NCBI GenBank assembly: GCA_964211495.1
Contig: CAXORL010000004.1
Location: 1-64,000 of the forward strand
Source: Faucicola osloensis_B
Lineage (GTDB): Bacteria > Pseudomonadota > Gammaproteobacteria > Pseudomonadales > Moraxellaceae
Length of the DNA: 64,000 nucleotides
Direction of reading: 5' to 3'
Numbering within the stretch: the first letter of the stretch is position 1; every line of letters starts with the position of its first letter. The notes under the pieces are model-generated. The model was not told where the DNA came from. It saw only the letters and a program-made list of their open reading frames with translations, and ran no database searches. The position numbers and the translations under genes were made by a program. Shown here piece after piece: positions 45,986-54,391 of the stretch.

Positions 45986-46729
45986 TTAATGGGCTTGTTT
46001 GCTAAGCCAATCTTGCATTTGTTTGATTTCTGGCGTTTGCGCTTGTTTAATCTGCTTGGCGAGTGTTAGCATGGCTGGATTTTTACCATAAGTTTGTTCT
46101 ATCGTTGCCATATCAATCGCGCCTTGGTGATGGGGTATCATACCCTTAGCAAAGGCGATATCAGGATTGGCGTCCATAGTTCCTTGCATCATAGCATCGT
46201 GGTTGCTCATGTCTTTTTGCTGATAGGCTTGCGTTATTTCTTTGGCATTGCTCGCTGCTATTTGACTTGATTCGTTTTTGTCCAACCAGTTTTGCATCAC
46301 GCTGATTTCACTTTGCTGAGCATCGACGATTTTTTGCGCAAGGGCTTTCATCTCGGCATCTTTGCCATATTGCAGCTCCACTTTTGCCATCGCAATTGCG
46401 CCTTCATGATGCGGTATCATGCCTTTGGCAAAGCCGACATCGGCATTCTTAGCTTGCACCCCTGCTGACATGGCTTGGTGCATTTTATTCATGATATCCA
46501 TATAAGCCATGATATGCGGCGGCTGTGATTGTGACTGTGTATCCGCTGCCGAAGCCATATGATGCATTGACTGCGCTTGGGTCATACTCGCATCAGTACT
46601 TCTAGTATCGGTACTTGTAGCATGGCTACTTGATGCCGTCGTTGTAGTTTGGCTAGTGTCATTTTTTGTGCACGCCGTTATACCTAGCGCCAATGCCACC
46701 ACCCATGGCAAACCCACGATGTTATTCAT
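45986..46729 (-). CDS. Copper-island lipoprotein with two DUF305 repeats
   Basis: I start at 46729, where AAGGA is 7 nt away; the ATG 6 nt upstream overlaps the site. The 247-aa precursor has a lipoprotein signal (LALGITACT), a Thr/Ser-rich tether and two DUF305 units (about 90-155 and 180-245). Each repeats FAKGMIPHHxGAIxMA, YGKxxxMxxLA and a final EIxxMQxWL. The His-His pairs and Met residues suggest metal binding in the periplasm. It is the first gene after the CueR-type promoter. Confidence 0.9.
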   Translation of the reverse strand: MNNIVGLPWVVALALGITACTKNDTSQTTTTASSSHATSTDTRSTDASMTQAQSMHHMASAADTQSQSQPPHIMAYMDIMNKMHQAMSAGVQAKNADVGFAKGMIPHHEGAIAMAKVELQYGKDAEMKALAQKIVDAQQSEISVMQNWLDKNESSQIAASNAKEITQAYQQKDMSNHDAMMQGTMDANPDIAFAKGMIPHHQGAIDMATIEQTYGKNPAMLTLAKQIKQAQTPEIKQMQDWLSKQAH

Positions 46730-46796
46730 ATTCATATCCTTCAGGTTGCTTTTTTACGTTCTGTAAAAAAAGATTGATTTATCACACTGTGGTATT

Positions 46797-46827
46797 ACTA
46801 TAAACCTTAACATTAGGTCAAGGTCAA
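46797..46827 (-). promoter_or_regulatory. CueR-type promoter and operator
   Basis: On the minus strand TTGACC (-35, 46822-46827) and TATAGT (-10, 46797-46802) are 19 bp apart, the long spacer of MerR-family activated promoters. The dyad ACCTTAAC-ATTAG-GTCAAGGT (46804-46824) lies within it, with 7 of 8 pairs matched. The promoter reads towards the DUF305-copZ-copA genes and the same DNA lies just before cueR. Confidence 0.88.
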
Positions 46828-46834
46828 GCAAAAA

Positions 46835-47263
46835 ATGAATATTAATGAAGTCGCTAAATTGACTGAGTTATCGCCCAGACAAATTCGTGAGTATGAAAAA
46901 CTTGGTTTATTACAAACTATCCAACGCACTGACAGCGGTTACCGTGTTTTTAGCGATACCCAATTACAGCGTTTAAAATTTATCAAACATGCCCGTGATG
47001 TGGGATTTTCATTAGCGCAAATTGAAGCGTTATTGGCTCTACAAGACAACAAGCAGCGTAGCAATGCCCAAGTCAAAGCATTAACCCGCAATCACATCGA
47101 TGAACTAAGCGATAAAATACAGCGGTTACAATCAATGAAAGCCACGCTACAAGCATGGCATGATAGTTGTTTGGGAGATGGCTCGCCTACTTGTAGCATT
47201 CTAGAGGGCTTACAAGATGGTTCAGTGACCAAGCACGCTTGCGGCAACAAGCATAGCCACTGA
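46835..47263 (+). CDS. cueR: MerR-family copper regulator CueR
   Basis: The 142-aa product has the MerR winged helix (MNINEVAKLTELSPRQIREYEKLGL), a dimer coiled coil and a C-terminal metal loop with Cys at both ends (CLGDGSPTC), as in CueR. A His/Cys end (HACGNKHSH) follows. CueR senses Cu(I) or Ag(I) and untwists its promoter DNA. It is divergent from the copper genes it should control. Confidence 0.92.
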   Translation: MNINEVAKLTELSPRQIREYEKLGLLQTIQRTDSGYRVFSDTQLQRLKFIKHARDVGFSLAQIEALLALQDNKQRSNAQVKALTRNHIDELSDKIQRLQSMKATLQAWHDSCLGDGSPTCSILEGLQDGSVTKHACGNKHSH

Positions 47264-47272
47264 ACAAGCGAT

Positions 47273-47566
47273 TTAGGAAAGTCTACCATCTTTTGCCAAA
47301 TCACCCGCTAAAGTGCGGTTATTGGCAGGGTTGGCAGGTGCTTCAATCGGGAAAGGCTCGGTGATATAGTCGACATTGGTCAGCGCAGCTTTGAAGGCAA
47401 AAACTGACGTCTGGGTATCATCAAAGCTGACAATCACGCGATGATTTTCAGGCTCAAGATGCACTGCCTGCACCCCGCCGATGGTGGTTAACGCTTTCAT
47501 GACTGCCTCATAGCCTGCAGGGTCATTAATACCTTTTAAATCATAAGCGACTGTTTGAATTGCCAT
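47273..47566 (-). CDS. HMA-fold protein without the CxxC metal site
   Basis: The 97-aa product follows the HMA fold (VAYDLKGINDPAGYEAVMKAL, then GGVQAVHLEPENHRVIVSFDD, then AFKAALTNVDY). Where the GMxCxxC loop should be it reads KGINDPAGYE, with no cysteine anywhere. It therefore cannot bind Cu(I) in the usual way. A polar tail of about 25 residues follows. It converges on cueR with 9 bp between stops and belongs to the copper island by position. Confidence 0.8.
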   Translation of the reverse strand: MAIQTVAYDLKGINDPAGYEAVMKALTTIGGVQAVHLEPENHRVIVSFDDTQTSVFAFKAALTNVDYITEPFPIEAPANPANNRTLAGDLAKDGRLS

Positions 47567-47640
47567 GGTTATTCCTATATTTATGCTGTGGGTGATAAAA
47601 TATTGTTCTAGTCCTATAACCTTGCACTATACCATAGCCA

Positions 47641-47684
47641 AAAAAAAGCCTCGTTATCGATTGATAGCATTTTAATAACGAGGC
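47641..47684 (-). terminator. kdsA: kdsA terminator
   Basis: GCCTCGTTAT and ATAACGAGGC form a perfect 10-bp stem around a 17-nt loop, with a T7 run after it on the minus strand. Confidence 0.85.
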
Positions 47685-47717
47685 GTTGCAAATTTGTGTT
47701 AAAAGGTTGAGTAAAAA

Positions 47718-48581
47718 TCAGTGGGTGTCTAATATCTCAAACCCTTTGACTAAGGTATCAAGCTGTTTTAACTGGGCTAAAAACGGCTCAAGCTGGCTCA
47801 GCCGCAGCGCACAAGGGCCATCGCATTTGGCAACATCAGGATTTGGATGCGCTTCCAAAAATAACCCTGCCAATCCTGTTGCCATGCCAGCGCGTGCTAA
47901 CGTGGTAATCTGTTCTCGGCGACCGCCTGCACTATCTTCACGCGCGCCCGGCTGCTGAAGGCTATGGGTCACATCAAAAAACACGGGAACCTGCATTTTT
48001 TTCATGGTGTCAAAGCCAAGCATATCGACAACGAGATTGTTATAGCCAAACGCACTGCCACGCTCGCACAAAATGATTTTATCATTACCGGCTTCAAGGC
48101 ATTTATTGATGATATGCTTCATCTCATGGGGTGCCAAAAACTGTGCTTTTTTGACATTAATAATCGCACCGGTTTTTGCCATCGCTGCTACCAAGTCGGT
48201 TTGGCGGCTCAAAAACGCGGGCAACTGGATAATATCCGCCACTGCTGCCACAGGCTCAGCTTGGTACGGTTCGTGTACGTCAGTAATAATGGGTACATTG
48301 AAGGTTTTTTTGATATCACTTAGCCATTCAATGCCTTTTTCCAGACCTGGACCACGAAACGAATACAAGCTTGAGCGATTGGCTTTATCAAAACTTGCCT
48401 TAAACACATAGCCGATATTTAAGCGCTTACAGATTTCAATATAGCTTTCAGCAATTTCAAATGCCAAATCTTTACTTTCTAGTACATTCATGCCGCCAAA
48501 CAGCACAAACGGTTGATCATTGCCGATGGTGATATCGTTGAGCTGAATATGGGATTGTGGTGTCGGTAAGTTACTAGTCAT
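47718..48581 (-). CDS. kdsA: 3-deoxy-8-phosphooctulonate synthase (KDO-8-P synthase)
   Basis: KdsA condenses arabinose 5-phosphate and PEP to make KDO-8-phosphate for lipid A and core LPS. The 287-aa product has FVLFGGMNVLESKDLA, FKASFDKANRSS, ITDVHEPYQAEPVA and VFFDVTHSLQQPGA. It shows that the organism makes LPS or LOS. It lies downstream of pyrG on the same strand, with a terminator between. Confidence 0.96.
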   Translation of the reverse strand: MTSNLPTPQSHIQLNDITIGNDQPFVLFGGMNVLESKDLAFEIAESYIEICKRLNIGYVFKASFDKANRSSLYSFRGPGLEKGIEWLSDIKKTFNVPIITDVHEPYQAEPVAAVADIIQLPAFLSRQTDLVAAMAKTGAIINVKKAQFLAPHEMKHIINKCLEAGNDKIILCERGSAFGYNNLVVDMLGFDTMKKMQVPVFFDVTHSLQQPGAREDSAGGRREQITTLARAGMATGLAGLFLEAHPNPDVAKCDGPCALRLSQLEPFLAQLKQLDTLVKGFEILDTH

Positions 48582-48655
48582 AGGGCTCTCAGTATGTTGT
48601 CAAAGTTTTTATTGATTGTCACTATAGCATAATTGGCTATGGACAATGGCTAAAA

Positions 48656-48686
48656 ACAAAAAACCACCTGTAACAGATGGTTTTGT
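48656..48686 (-). terminator. pyrG: pyrG terminator
   Basis: AAAACCA and TGGTTTT form the outer stem, extended by CTGT/ACAG after a mismatch. It lies about 20 bp after the pyrG stop. Confidence 0.7.
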
Positions 48687-48701
48687 TGTGCGCCATAAAT
48701 A

Positions 48702-50330
48702 CTATTTTTTGGTTTGTTTCGCCGCTGCAACAAAGCTATTGAACAATGGATGACCACCGCGTGGCTGGCTGGTAAATTCTGGATGGAATTGTACCGCGAC
48801 ATACCAAGGATGATTGGCAATCTCTACTGACTCGACCAAATGCTGTTTGGCTGAATAACCAGAAATTTTCATACCGGCATTTTCCAGCTGTTCGATATAG
48901 CGACCATTCATTTCATAGCGGTGACGATGGCGCTCAGTAATCACAGGGCTGCCATAGATTTGACGCAGTTTGCTGTCTTCCACAAGCTCGGCTTTTTGGG
49001 CGCCCAAACGCATGGTACCGCCCAAATCTGAGGCGTCACTACGCACTTGTAGTTCACCTTTTTCATCAAACCATTCTGTAATCAAACCAATCAATGGCGC
49101 TTTGGTTTTTTTATCAAACTCCGTTGAGTTGGCGTCTAAACCTAATACATTGCGCGCAAACTCAATGACGGCTAATTGCATACCCAAACAAATCCCCAAA
49201 TAAGGCACATTGTTTTCGCGGGCATAGCGAACCGCTTTCATTTTACCCAAGGTGCCGCGCTCACCGAATCCACCAGGCACAAGCACGGCATCGGCAGATT
49301 TAATATGCTCAAACAGGCTGTCATCGTTTTCAAGTTTTTCGGCATCGACATAGTCAATATTGACTTTGACATTGTTTGCCACCCCGGCATGTAGCAAAGC
49401 TTCATTGATTGACTTATAAGCATCAGGCAGTTCGACGTATTTACCCACCATCGCCACAGTTACGGTTTCTTGGGTATTTAACAAGGCTTGGGTAAACTGG
49501 TGCCAATCACTTAAGTCCGCCTCTGGGGTATCTAACCCAAAGCGCTCACAAATCAAATCATCTAAATGCTGGGCATGCAGGATACTTGGAATTTGATAAA
49601 TGGATTTGGCATCTGGGCAAAGGATAACGGCACGTTGCTCAACATTGGTAAACGATGCAATTTTTAGGCGATTATCATCGCTAATCGCGTGTTCACTACG
49701 GCAAATTAACACATCAGGTTGCAAGCCAATGCTGCGTAATTCTTTGACTGAGTGCTGGGTTGGTTTGGTTTTGCTCTCGCCTGCACTCGCGATATAAGGC
49801 ACTAGGGTTAAATGCATCAGCATTGCATTATTGCGACCGAGTTCAACTTGCATTTGCCGCACCGCTTCCATAAATGGCAAGCTTTCAATATCACCGACAG
49901 TACCACCGATTTCAATCATCGCAATATCGTAGCCTTCGCCGCTGGCACGAATACGCGCTTTGATTTCATCAGTAATATGCGGAATGACTTGTACCGTACC
50001 GCCCAAATAATCACCGCGACGTTCTTTCTCAATCACTGCCGAATAAATACGCCCACTGGTAAAGTTGTTGCGCTGTGTCATTTTTGAGTGGCGTAAAAAA
50101 CGCTCGTAATAACCCAAATCAAGGTCAGTCTCTGCGCCATCTTCGGTAACAAATACTTCACCATGCTGAAACGGGCTCATTGTACCTGGATCAATATTGA
50201 TATAAGGGTCCATTTTGGTCATGGTGACTTTCAGACCACGTGCCTCAAGAATCGCGGCTACCGATGCAGCGGTGATACCTTTGCCAAGTGAAGAAACGAC
50301 ACCGCCAGTTACAAAGATGAATTTTGTCAT
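48702..50330 (-). CDS. pyrG: CTP synthase
   Basis: PyrG aminates UTP to CTP using glutamine. The 542-aa product has the N-terminal synthetase domain (FVTGGVVSSLGKGITAAS, DPYINIDPGTMSPFQHGEVFV) and a C-terminal class I amidotransferase domain with the Cys in YLGICLGMQLA and His-Glu in AVQFHPEFTSQ. It heads the pyrG-kdsA-eno neighbourhood. Confidence 0.98.
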   Translation of the reverse strand: MTKFIFVTGGVVSSLGKGITAASVAAILEARGLKVTMTKMDPYINIDPGTMSPFQHGEVFVTEDGAETDLDLGYYERFLRHSKMTQRNNFTSGRIYSAVIEKERRGDYLGGTVQVIPHITDEIKARIRASGEGYDIAMIEIGGTVGDIESLPFMEAVRQMQVELGRNNAMLMHLTLVPYIASAGESKTKPTQHSVKELRSIGLQPDVLICRSEHAISDDNRLKIASFTNVEQRAVILCPDAKSIYQIPSILHAQHLDDLICERFGLDTPEADLSDWHQFTQALLNTQETVTVAMVGKYVELPDAYKSINEALLHAGVANNVKVNIDYVDAEKLENDDSLFEHIKSADAVLVPGGFGERGTLGKMKAVRYARENNVPYLGICLGMQLAVIEFARNVLGLDANSTEFDKKTKAPLIGLITEWFDEKGELQVRSDASDLGGTMRLGAQKAELVEDSKLRQIYGSPVITERHRHRYEMNGRYIEQLENAGMKISGYSAKQHLVESVEIANHPWYVAVQFHPEFTSQPRGGHPLFNSFVAAAKQTKK

Positions 50331-50423
50331 GTTATCTATTTCGCTCGTTGGTAAAAAAGAATTTTACTCGAAAATGCCTAGGTTTAGCAAAAAATTATTT
50401 TTATCAATAAATCGCTCACTCAT

Positions 50424-50456
50424 AAAAAAATCCACTCAGCGATGAGTGGATTTTTT
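50424..50456 (-). terminator. Terminator after porin 1
   Basis: AAAAATCCACTC and GAGTGGATTTTT form a 12-bp stem around a 6-nt loop with T runs on both sides, 22 bp beyond the porin stop. Confidence 0.9.
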
Positions 50457-50477
50457 GATAGCAAATGCTAGTAAAGA

Positions 50478-51512
50478 TTAGAATTTGTATTCTAAACCTG
50501 CACCTAGACCAAAACCACTTGCATCTAGATCATAACCATCTTCGCTAGCTTCAATTTTGCTGTAACCGGTATATAGGTGACCAGTTGTTGCAGCATTAAA
50601 ACCATATTTACCACCAACTACAAAACGTGAACCATCTAAGCCATCAAGACCACGAATATTTTTTACTATATCGCCTTGTGCGTAAGCTTTCCATTTTGTA
50701 GCAGGAATTGCGTATGAACCGCTTAGAGTAAATAAGTTCTCATTTTTATCTTCATCTGAATCTGTAACTTGATATAGTGCGCCTAATGTAGTAGCAGCAT
50801 TTACGTCAAATGCTCCACTTAAACGCGCAGTGCTGAAGTCGCCAGATTTGATATAAGTAGCACCTGCACGGAAAGGTTGGTTACTAGGTTCATATTTTAC
50901 ACCAACACCATAGCCTTCTTGATCAAGGCTATCTTCAGAATTATCACGGTCGGCATCTAGAGCATACATCGCCATAAATTGCATACCATTATAACTTGGT
51001 GAAAAATATGCAAATGCATTATCAATTCTGTTACCATCAAAAGATGCTAGAGAACCATCCCACTCAAGTTCATCATCATCAACAGAAAAACCTGTGTTAT
51101 AGCTGTCATATAGACCTACAGTTTGAGTAGCATAGTTGATATTGTCATCGATTGCAGATAAACGACCCGCTACAAAGGTACCGTATTGTTTGTTTGATAG
51201 ACCTAAGTAAGTGTCACGTGATTTAAATTGTGGTGAATTTTCATCAACATCAACACCATATTCTAATTGGTAAACTACATCAGTATTAGCTGTTAGTGCT
51301 TCGGCACCTTTAAAACCAATACGTGAGCCAGTAGAATTTAGTTGAGTAGTACTATAATCCTCATCGATTAATTTATTACCATCTTCTTTTACTGTTACGT
51401 TACCATCAACATAGTCAGTAGTTAACAGAATTTTACCATAAACGGTAGGAGCAGCATGGGCAGCAGAAACTGAAAGTGCAGCGACGGCTGTGGCTAAAAG
51501 TAATTTTTTCAT
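50478..51512 (-). CDS. Outer-membrane porin, paralogue 1
   Basis: The 344-aa precursor has a Sec signal peptide (MKKLLLATAVAALSVSAAHA) and then APTVYGKILLTTDYVDG, the first strand of a general porin. It ends in LGAGLEYKF with the terminal Phe needed for Bam-mediated assembly. The pattern GFKGAEALTANTDVVYQLEYGVDVDENS is shared with the two porins upstream. The predicted loops are rich in Asp and Glu. It probably forms a trimeric diffusion channel. Confidence 0.9.
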   Translation of the reverse strand: MKKLLLATAVAALSVSAAHAAPTVYGKILLTTDYVDGNVTVKEDGNKLIDEDYSTTQLNSTGSRIGFKGAEALTANTDVVYQLEYGVDVDENSPQFKSRDTYLGLSNKQYGTFVAGRLSAIDDNINYATQTVGLYDSYNTGFSVDDDELEWDGSLASFDGNRIDNAFAYFSPSYNGMQFMAMYALDADRDNSEDSLDQEGYGVGVKYEPSNQPFRAGATYIKSGDFSTARLSGAFDVNAATTLGALYQVTDSDEDKNENLFTLSGSYAIPATKWKAYAQGDIVKNIRGLDGLDGSRFVVGGKYGFNAATTGHLYTGYSKIEASEDGYDLDASGFGLGAGLEYKF

Positions 51513-51832
51513 AGGACATCTCTATCAGGAAAAACAAATTTTAGATAACTGGTGACTTGTCAGCACCACTACCTCTCCGAGTAACCAAAGCAAGAAAACT
51601 ATTACTTTGGTTCATATTAATAGCCTCAACTATTAATTGTATAAATCTAGCAATAAAGTTTGAATATATTTACAATTTATTCTTACTAATTACTAAAAAC
51701 ATACTTCTAAATACTAGGATAACAATTTTGAAATATTTTGCAATAGTTTTTTAAACAACGATGCAGTTTTTTTTAATCATATTGAAATCTTTACAGTTTT
51801 ATTTTATCAAACACCGTGCGAATGCTAATCAA

Positions 51833-51862
51833 TAAAAAAAGCTAACTAAAGACTTAGTTAGC
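51833..51862 (-). terminator. Terminator after porin 2
   Basis: GCTAACTA and TAGTTAGC form an 8-bp stem around a short loop, and a T8 run follows on the minus strand. Confidence 0.85.
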
Positions 51863-51890
51863 ATATACAATAATTGCAGTTTCCAGTTAA

Positions 51891-51908
51891 ATTAGCATTA
51901 GCATTAGC
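51891..51908. repeat. ATTAGC triplicate next to porin 2 stop
   Basis: Three perfect tandem copies of the hexamer ATTAGC end 1 nt before the stop codon of porin 2. Confidence 0.8.
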
Positions 51909-51909
51909 A

Positions 51910-52959
51910 TCAGAATTTGTATTCGATACCAGTCCCAACAATCGTATCATCTTTATAATTATCGCGACTGATTCGACCCGCGTAAATATGACCTATCGTC
52001 GCTCTATTAAACTTATATTCACTACCCATCGCTAATTCACTCACCGTTTGACTGCCAAAATCCGTGCGGATGAATTGCCCTTTGATTGCCCAAGGGGTAT
52101 TTTTTATATCGTACTTACCTGATATCAAAACGGTTTTTGCGTGTTGATTGGCGTCATAAATATTGGCACGTTGGTACATTGCACCCACAGTAAGACCGTC
52201 GATAGCCTTTAAGGCTTTGCCTGTATCAAGGGTAGTGACGATCCGCCAGGCACTGTCTTCCACGCCCATATTTTTATCATAGGCAAAAGCCGCATATAGC
52301 CCATGTTGTTCATACGTTAACGACGATGAATAACCATTTTTTGATTCGTTTTTTTCAGTATTGCCATTATTTTGATTATCATCAACTTCCGATAAACTCA
52401 CGGCTGCCATATAAGTAATGGGTGTATTTTTATTATCAGGTGATTTGTACATGACGACATTGTTAGCGCGATAACCCCCCAAATTGCTATAACCCTCTGG
52501 TCCTGCATGGTCAATACTTAAGGTTGCACCATGATTACCGAATTTATCTACACGCATTTTTAGTAGCTTAAAAGGCGTGTCATACCGCCCTAACAGCAAG
52601 GTACCATACTGCTGATGAGACAAACCAAGATAGGTGTTGCGAGAGTAAAACTGTCCCTTGTTATTTTTACTATCGGTATCGACATCTATCCCATACTCAA
52701 GCTGATAAATTAAATCCGTATCATCGGTTAAGGGTTGCTGTCCTTTGACGCCCAAATAAGAAAAGTTGGAATTAAGCTCAGTAACTTTTTCATCCTTCGG
52801 TGACTGAGTATCGGTGGTAGTCGCCCGATAATCCTGGTCATAATCGGTCTGGACATAATCTGCGGTCAAAAAGACTTTACCATAAATGAGGGGCGCTGCT
52901 TGGGTATTGACCATTGAGACTAATAGTCCGATTGGGACAAACCATAGGTTTTTTATCAT
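51910..52959 (-). CDS. Outer-membrane porin, paralogue 2
   Basis: The 349-aa precursor has a signal peptide (MIKNLWFVPIGLLVSMVNTQA) and porin strands starting APLIYGKVFLTADYVQ; it ends TGIEYKF. It shares FYSRNTYLGLSHQQYGTLLLG and RANNVVMYKSPDNKN with paralogue 3 and is closer to that copy than to paralogue 1. Its signal peptide is less standard than those of the other two. Each copy has its own terminator, so the three are probably separate transcription units. Confidence 0.9.
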   Translation of the reverse strand: MIKNLWFVPIGLLVSMVNTQAAPLIYGKVFLTADYVQTDYDQDYRATTTDTQSPKDEKVTELNSNFSYLGVKGQQPLTDDTDLIYQLEYGIDVDTDSKNNKGQFYSRNTYLGLSHQQYGTLLLGRYDTPFKLLKMRVDKFGNHGATLSIDHAGPEGYSNLGGYRANNVVMYKSPDNKNTPITYMAAVSLSEVDDNQNNGNTEKNESKNGYSSSLTYEQHGLYAAFAYDKNMGVEDSAWRIVTTLDTGKALKAIDGLTVGAMYQRANIYDANQHAKTVLISGKYDIKNTPWAIKGQFIRTDFGSQTVSELAMGSEYKFNRATIGHIYAGRISRDNYKDDTIVGTGIEYKF

Positions 52960-53058
52960 GTGCTTGCTACTCGCTATTGTTACTTTGCTATTGTTACATT
53001 GATTGCGCTATAAATACGCTGGGTTAGTATTTAATTTTACGAAGGAATGGATAATAAC

Positions 53059-53095
53059 AAAAAAGACTAACCAGTCAATCTGATTAGTCTTTTTA
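53059..53095 (-). terminator. Terminator after porin 3
   Basis: AAAAAGACTAA and TTAGTCTTTTT form an 11-bp stem around a 13-nt loop, with T runs on both strands. Confidence 0.88.
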
Positions 53096-53120
53096 AAGAC
53101 GTCTAATTTAGGCAATTAAA

Positions 53121-54149
53121 TTAGAATTTATACTCTAAGCCACCACCCACGATTGTTTTATCTGAATCATTATCAGTATCGATTTGTGCCGCGTATAAGT
53201 GACCTTTGGTAGCTTTATTGATAGTGTATTCAGCACCTAATGCAACTTCAGTGGCATCTTTGTCTTTCACGCCACCTCTGTTCGAAGTGTCAATATATTG
53301 TGCTTTAACCGCCCATGGCGTTGCTGCAATTTTGTATTTACCGCTTACTAACCAAGATTTTTCATCCTCTGGTTTATCGGCCACATCTGTTTCTTGGTAC
53401 AATGCACCTAAAGTGAAGCCAGGCACCATGTTGATTTTACCCATGTCTACAGAGCCTGCTAATCGCCAAGCACTATCAGTTTGACTACTTTTAATATTAT
53501 TGTCGTAACCTGCTGCTAGATAGACACCATTTTGATCATAAGCTAAAGATGCAGAATAACCGTTTGCACCCTCATCGATATCAGTATTAGCAACATCAGC
53601 ATCTTTATCTTCTTCAGATAATACTGCAGCAGCCATAAATGTAACTGGCATACCTACTAAGGTTGGTGATTTATAAGCAATCACGTTGTTAGCACGGGTT
53701 TCACCCACCATTAGATTACCTAGCGCTACGTTATCGTAATCATTGAATACGTCAACACCGCCTTTAGCTAATTTGAAAGGGGTATCATGACGACCGGCAA
53801 GTAAAGTACCCATTGTATTGTGGGTTAAACCAATGTAAGTGTTACGTGAGTAAAACTGATTTTTATCCTTACCTTTTGAATCTTGGTTTGAAGCCGCATC
53901 AACATCAATACCGTATTCCAATTGATAGACTAATTTAGTCGTATCAGTAAGATCATCTTCACCTTTAAAACCGATACGTGAAGAGTTAGAAACCAATTTT
54001 GTGGTACTGGTATCTTTATTTGCAGCGGTTTTATCATCAACATCTGTATATTCGCCAGTTAGTAAGACTTTACCATATACAGTCGGCGCAGCATGAGCAG
54101 CAGTGATTGAAGCTAGAGCGATAGCAGAAGCTAGAGCGATTTTTTTCAT
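53121..54149 (-). CDS. Outer-membrane porin, paralogue 3
   Basis: The 342-aa precursor has a signal peptide (MKKIALASAIALASITAAHA), first strand APTVYGKVLLTGEYTDV and a C-terminal GGGLEYKF. It has the FYSRNTYIGLTHNTMGTLLAG stretch of general porins. An AAGGATTTCTCC-like leader differs from the other copies. This is the first of three tandem porin genes on the minus strand, just downstream of glcB. Confidence 0.9.
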   Translation of the reverse strand: MKKIALASAIALASITAAHAAPTVYGKVLLTGEYTDVDDKTAANKDTSTTKLVSNSSRIGFKGEDDLTDTTKLVYQLEYGIDVDAASNQDSKGKDKNQFYSRNTYIGLTHNTMGTLLAGRHDTPFKLAKGGVDVFNDYDNVALGNLMVGETRANNVIAYKSPTLVGMPVTFMAAAVLSEEDKDADVANTDIDEGANGYSASLAYDQNGVYLAAGYDNNIKSSQTDSAWRLAGSVDMGKINMVPGFTLGALYQETDVADKPEDEKSWLVSGKYKIAATPWAVKAQYIDTSNRGGVKDKDATEVALGAEYTINKATKGHLYAAQIDTDNDSDKTIVGGGLEYKF

Positions 54150-54325
54150 AAGGATTTCTCCACAGTATCCTAGGTAAAACTACACAGATGCGTAGCAATT
54201 CTTTTGTATAGATAGATTTTGCCAACAATTTGTTACAAAACAATGAAACAGTTAACAGAATCTAAAACTTTCCTTGTGAAATTAGAGTAATTCACTCTGA
54301 AACATTTTGCAATATTTTTATGCCA

Positions 54326-54362
54326 TAAAAAAACCATCAGTTACAAATCTGATGGTTTTTTG
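54326..54362 (-). terminator. glcB: glcB terminator
   Basis: AAAAAACCATCAG and CTGATGGTTTTTT form a long stem around a short loop, about 30 bp after the glcB stop. Confidence 0.9.
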
Positions 54363-54391
54363 AATAATTGATAGGTTTTAATTGCTAAAAT

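Larger units (their letters stand above)
51513..51909. other. Region upstream of porin 1
   Basis: The 397-bp gap between porin 1 and porin 2 is AT-rich. It holds the porin 2 terminator (51833-51862) and three ATTAGC hexamers in tandem at 51891-51908 next to the porin 2 stop. It should also carry the porin 1 promoter and long leader. No gene is supported. Confidence 0.5.

Noticed and set aside
51557..51754. Plus-strand frame of 65 codons upstream of porin 1
   Set aside because: No ribosome binding site, AT-driven hydrophobic sequence, and it lies in the likely porin promoter and leader region.
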